Under the pieces are notes generated by a model. The model saw nothing but the letters and a program-made list of their open reading frames with translations. It did no database searches and was not told the origin of the DNA. Shown one piece after another: positions 5,602-7,409 of a DNA stretch of 7,409 bases. Position 1 is the first letter of the stretch, and each line of letters starts with the position of its first letter. Position numbers and translations under genes: made by a program. Source of the stretch: Lachnospiraceae bacterium (GTDB taxonomy: Bacteria > Bacillota > Clostridia > Lachnospirales > Lachnospiraceae); NCBI GenBank assembly GCA_014804285.1, contig JAAVAA010000048.1, forward strand, positions 44,209 to 51,617, given 5' to 3'.

Positions 5602-7062
5602 TCAATATTTGTCAAAACCATCGCCAAGAGAAATAACCTGCTCATTCATGCTGGATGAAGAACTCTGGTAAGAACTCTTGAAGGAAGAAGAATTTCCTGA
5701 ACCCAGATTGTAGATGGAAAGCATTTCTCTCATTCTGGATGCCTGGTTGGACAGCTCTTCACTTGCTGCCGCACACTGCTGGCTGGTAGCGGAGTTGGTC
5801 TGTACAACCTGTGATACCTGTGTAATTGCCTGCTCGATCTGTGCTACTGCAGTTGCCTGATAGTTGGAGGACTCTGCAATGCTGTTGATAATTGCTTCGC
5901 TTTCCTGTACAACCTTTGCGATTTCTTCCATAGCCTTTGCTGTGTCATCAGCAATCTTGGAACCTGCATTTACTCTGTCAATGGACTCTTCGATCAGTTC
6001 AGCAGTCTCACCGGATGCTGCCGCACTCTTAGCTGCAAGGCTTCTAACCTCTTCTGCAACAACTGCAAATCCCTTTCCTGCCTCACCGGCTCTTGCTGCT
6101 TCTACTGCTGCATTAAGTGCAAGGATATTGGTCTGGAATGCAATATCATCAATTGTTTTAATGATCTTAGAGATGCTCTCAGATGACTTGTTGATATCCT
6201 GCATAGCTGTCATCATATCCTGCATCTGCTTGTTGCCCTTCTTTACATCTGAAATTGCGCGAGCCACGAGACCTGCTGCGGAATTAGCTTCTTCTGCATT
6301 TCCTTTGGTCTTCTCTGCGATCTCATCGATAGATGCGGTAATCTCCTGAATTGCGCTTGCCTGTTCCGTAGAACCCTGAGCCAATGCCTGGCTTGCACTT
6401 GCAACCTGTGAGGAGCTGACTGTAACCTGAGAACCTGCATCACTGATATTGGTCAGCGCATTAAGATTATCTTCTACCAGTTTCTTTAACGCCATGCCCA
6501 GTGTATCATCATTTGACTTGGGATTAACCTGCACGGTCAGATTGCCGCTGGCTACCTCTTCTGCGATCTTAGCCTGATATTTCGTATTCTCAATTACTTC
6601 CGAATAGCTGTCTACCAACTCGCCAAACTCATCATCATGATATTTCACAAGTTCAATGTCAACCCGTCCCATTGCAATATCGCGGGCTGCTTTGGACAAT
6701 TGTGTAACCGATTTGTTGATGGTCTTAATCAGAGATAATGCAATAAGAACCGAAACTACAACGGAAAAAATAATCATTGCGAAGCTGACATAATTCGATA
6801 TAGTAGCAGTTCTTTCTATAAGCTCCATATCATCTGCTATTACACTCTGCATCGTGTTGAGAAGGGTATTTGCCTTCGTCTCATCCGCACCAATCTGCTG
6901 TAAGGTCTGCTGTACCGTCGTATATACCTCTTCCTGCATATTTTCCGTCGATGCCGTGATCCTGCGTACGGAAGACATCCCTACTACCACGTTAATAATC
7001 GTGAGTATAATCGGGATTGCAAACCCTATAATCATTTTTGTTTTAATCTTCATGTCTTTCAT
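5602..7062 (-). CDS. Methyl-accepting chemotaxis protein (transmembrane receptor)
   Basis: A 486-aa chemoreceptor. A membrane helix at about 10-29 is followed by an outside loop of only about 60 residues (30-89), a second helix at about 90-113, a HAMP domain at about 112-165, a second HAMP-like stretch at about 166-205, and a long signalling hairpin at about 206-450. The hairpin tip is canonical: I-D-D-I-A-F-Q-T-N-I-L-A-L-N-A-A-V-E-A-A-R-A-G, then G-K-G-F-A-V-V-A-E-E-V-R-S-L-A, the site that contacts CheA and CheW. A Ser-rich linker (454-471) leads to the tail I-S-L-G-D-G-F-D-K-Y; the enterobacterial NWETF-type CheR docking pentapeptide is absent. The ATG lies 2 bases after the cheW stop with AAGGAGAGG inside the cheW end, so the two are translationally coupled. 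The small outside loop cannot hold a full four-helix-bundle or dCache sensor, so the ligand is unknown; sensing by the membrane region or HAMP is possible. Confidence 0.95.
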   Translation of the reverse strand: MKDMKIKTKMIIGFAIPIILTIINVVVGMSSVRRITASTENMQEEVYTTVQQTLQQIGADETKANTLLNTMQSVIADDMELIERTATISNYVSFAMIIFSVVVSVLIALSLIKTINKSVTQLSKAARDIAMGRVDIELVKYHDDEFGELVDSYSEVIENTKYQAKIAEEVASGNLTVQVNPKSNDDTLGMALKKLVEDNLNALTNISDAGSQVTVSSSQVASASQALAQGSTEQASAIQEITASIDEIAEKTKGNAEEANSAAGLVARAISDVKKGNKQMQDMMTAMQDINKSSESISKIIKTIDDIAFQTNILALNAAVEAARAGEAGKGFAVVAEEVRSLAAKSAAASGETAELIEESIDRVNAGSKIADDTAKAMEEIAKVVQESEAIINSIAESSNYQATAVAQIEQAITQVSQVVQTNSATSQQCAAASEELSNQASRMREMLSIYNLGSGNSSSFKSSYQSSSSSMNEQVISLGDGFDKY

Positions 7063-7064
7063 AA

Positions 7065-7409
7065 CTATACCTCTCCTTCTTCATCCATATTAATATCATT
7101 TGCCTGCTCTACAACTGTTAAATCCTCATCATTTAATAATTTATCAGGATCGAGCAGTAATTTTACGGAATTACCTACCTTGCCAATGCCATAGACATAT
7201 TTATTCTGCGCCCGCTCAGCATGGCCGATTTTGGGAGGCGGAAGTATATTATCTTCATCGATTTCAACCACCTCTGCAATTTTTTCAACGATCAATCCTA
7301 CTACTGATGATTTCACATTGATTACAATGATACAGGTTCGATCATTATACTCCTGCGGTTCCTGCTTGAAACGCAGCCTTACATCAATAACGGGAACAAC
7401 CTTTCCACG
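7065..7409 (-). CDS. cheW: CheW chemotaxis coupling protein, 5' end outside the window
   Basis: The frame is open to the window edge, so at least 114 C-terminal residues are present and the start is missing; the in-frame GTG at 7316 is internal. The visible part begins R-G-K-V-V-P-V-I-D-V-R-L-R-F, a hallmark of CheW, continues with V-V-G-L-I-V-E-K-I-A-E-V-V-E-I and K-Y-V-Y-G-I-G-K-V, then L-L-L-D-P-D-K-L-L, and ends in an acidic tail. CheW is a cytoplasmic adaptor of two SH3-like subdomains that links CheA to receptors. The CheW-like domain at the C-terminus of CheA is an alternative, but CheA would not normally end in this acidic tail directly before a receptor gene. Stop TAG is 2 bases before the receptor start, which implies a fixed supply of adaptor and receptor. 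Confidence 0.9.
   Translation of the reverse strand, partial: RGKVVPVIDVRLRFKQEPQEYNDRTCIIVINVKSSVVGLIVEKIAEVVEIDEDNILPPPKIGHAERAQNKYVYGIGKVGNSVKLLLDPDKLLNDEDLTVVEQANDINMDEEGEV
7069..7078 (-). promoter_or_regulatory. Ribosome binding site of the receptor gene inside the cheW 3' end
   Basis: On the minus strand AAGGAGAGGT falls in the last codons of cheW, six bases before the receptor ATG at 7062 (10 bases counted from the AAGGAG core). Translation of cheW should therefore open or assist initiation of the receptor gene. Confidence 0.65.

Noticed and set aside
5864..6349. A 161-codon Ala/Ser-rich plus-strand frame opposite the chemoreceptor
   Set aside because: It is the complement of the repetitive Ala/Glu/Ser coding of the receptor coiled coil, a common artefact.

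Overview
The window looks like chromosomal DNA of a motile, probably spore-forming Clostridia, most likely Lachnospiraceae. The reasons are strong AGGAGG-type ribosome binding sites, moderate G+C, a germination-type (Csp-like) subtilase, a soluble PAS hybrid histidine kinase and a chemotaxis receptor ending in a -D-K-Y tail. The assignment rests on recognising families by eye, not on a search.

Left part (1-946, minus strand): a tightly packed run of small genes. In transcription order these are a 49-aa unknown protein, a SymE-like protein with the AbrB/SpoVT-type fold, a cysteine-rich protein I recognise as DUF6075-like, and the first 16 codons of a further gene that leaves the window. Genes of this kind are typical cargo of Firmicutes integrative/conjugative elements. 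No integrase, relaxase or clear attachment site is visible, so membership of an element is inference. The gene-poor stretch 947-1276 holds a clear minus-strand terminator, a short open 3' tail that looks like the remains of a lost gene, and two similar terminator-like blocks. It is the likely junction between accessory and core DNA.

Middle part (1277-5497): two divergent genes sharing a ~190-bp regulatory gap. Leftward is a 600-aa S8 protease with intact Asp/His/Ser and an insertion between Asn and Ser that fits the Csp jelly-roll domain. Rightward is a 742-aa soluble hybrid kinase (PAS-PAS-HisKA-HATPase-receiver) with a good sigma-A type promoter. Two perfect hairpins lie between the kinase and the convergent chemotaxis genes.

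Right part (5602-7409, minus strand): a CheW adaptor, cut by the window edge, is followed after 2 bases by a methyl-accepting chemotaxis protein with a very small extracellular loop. The two are translationally coupled and should form one signalling array unit with a CheA encoded elsewhere.

I found no rRNA, tRNA, CRISPR array or complete insertion sequence. The least explained parts are the small-gene cassette and the scar-like gap beside the protease.
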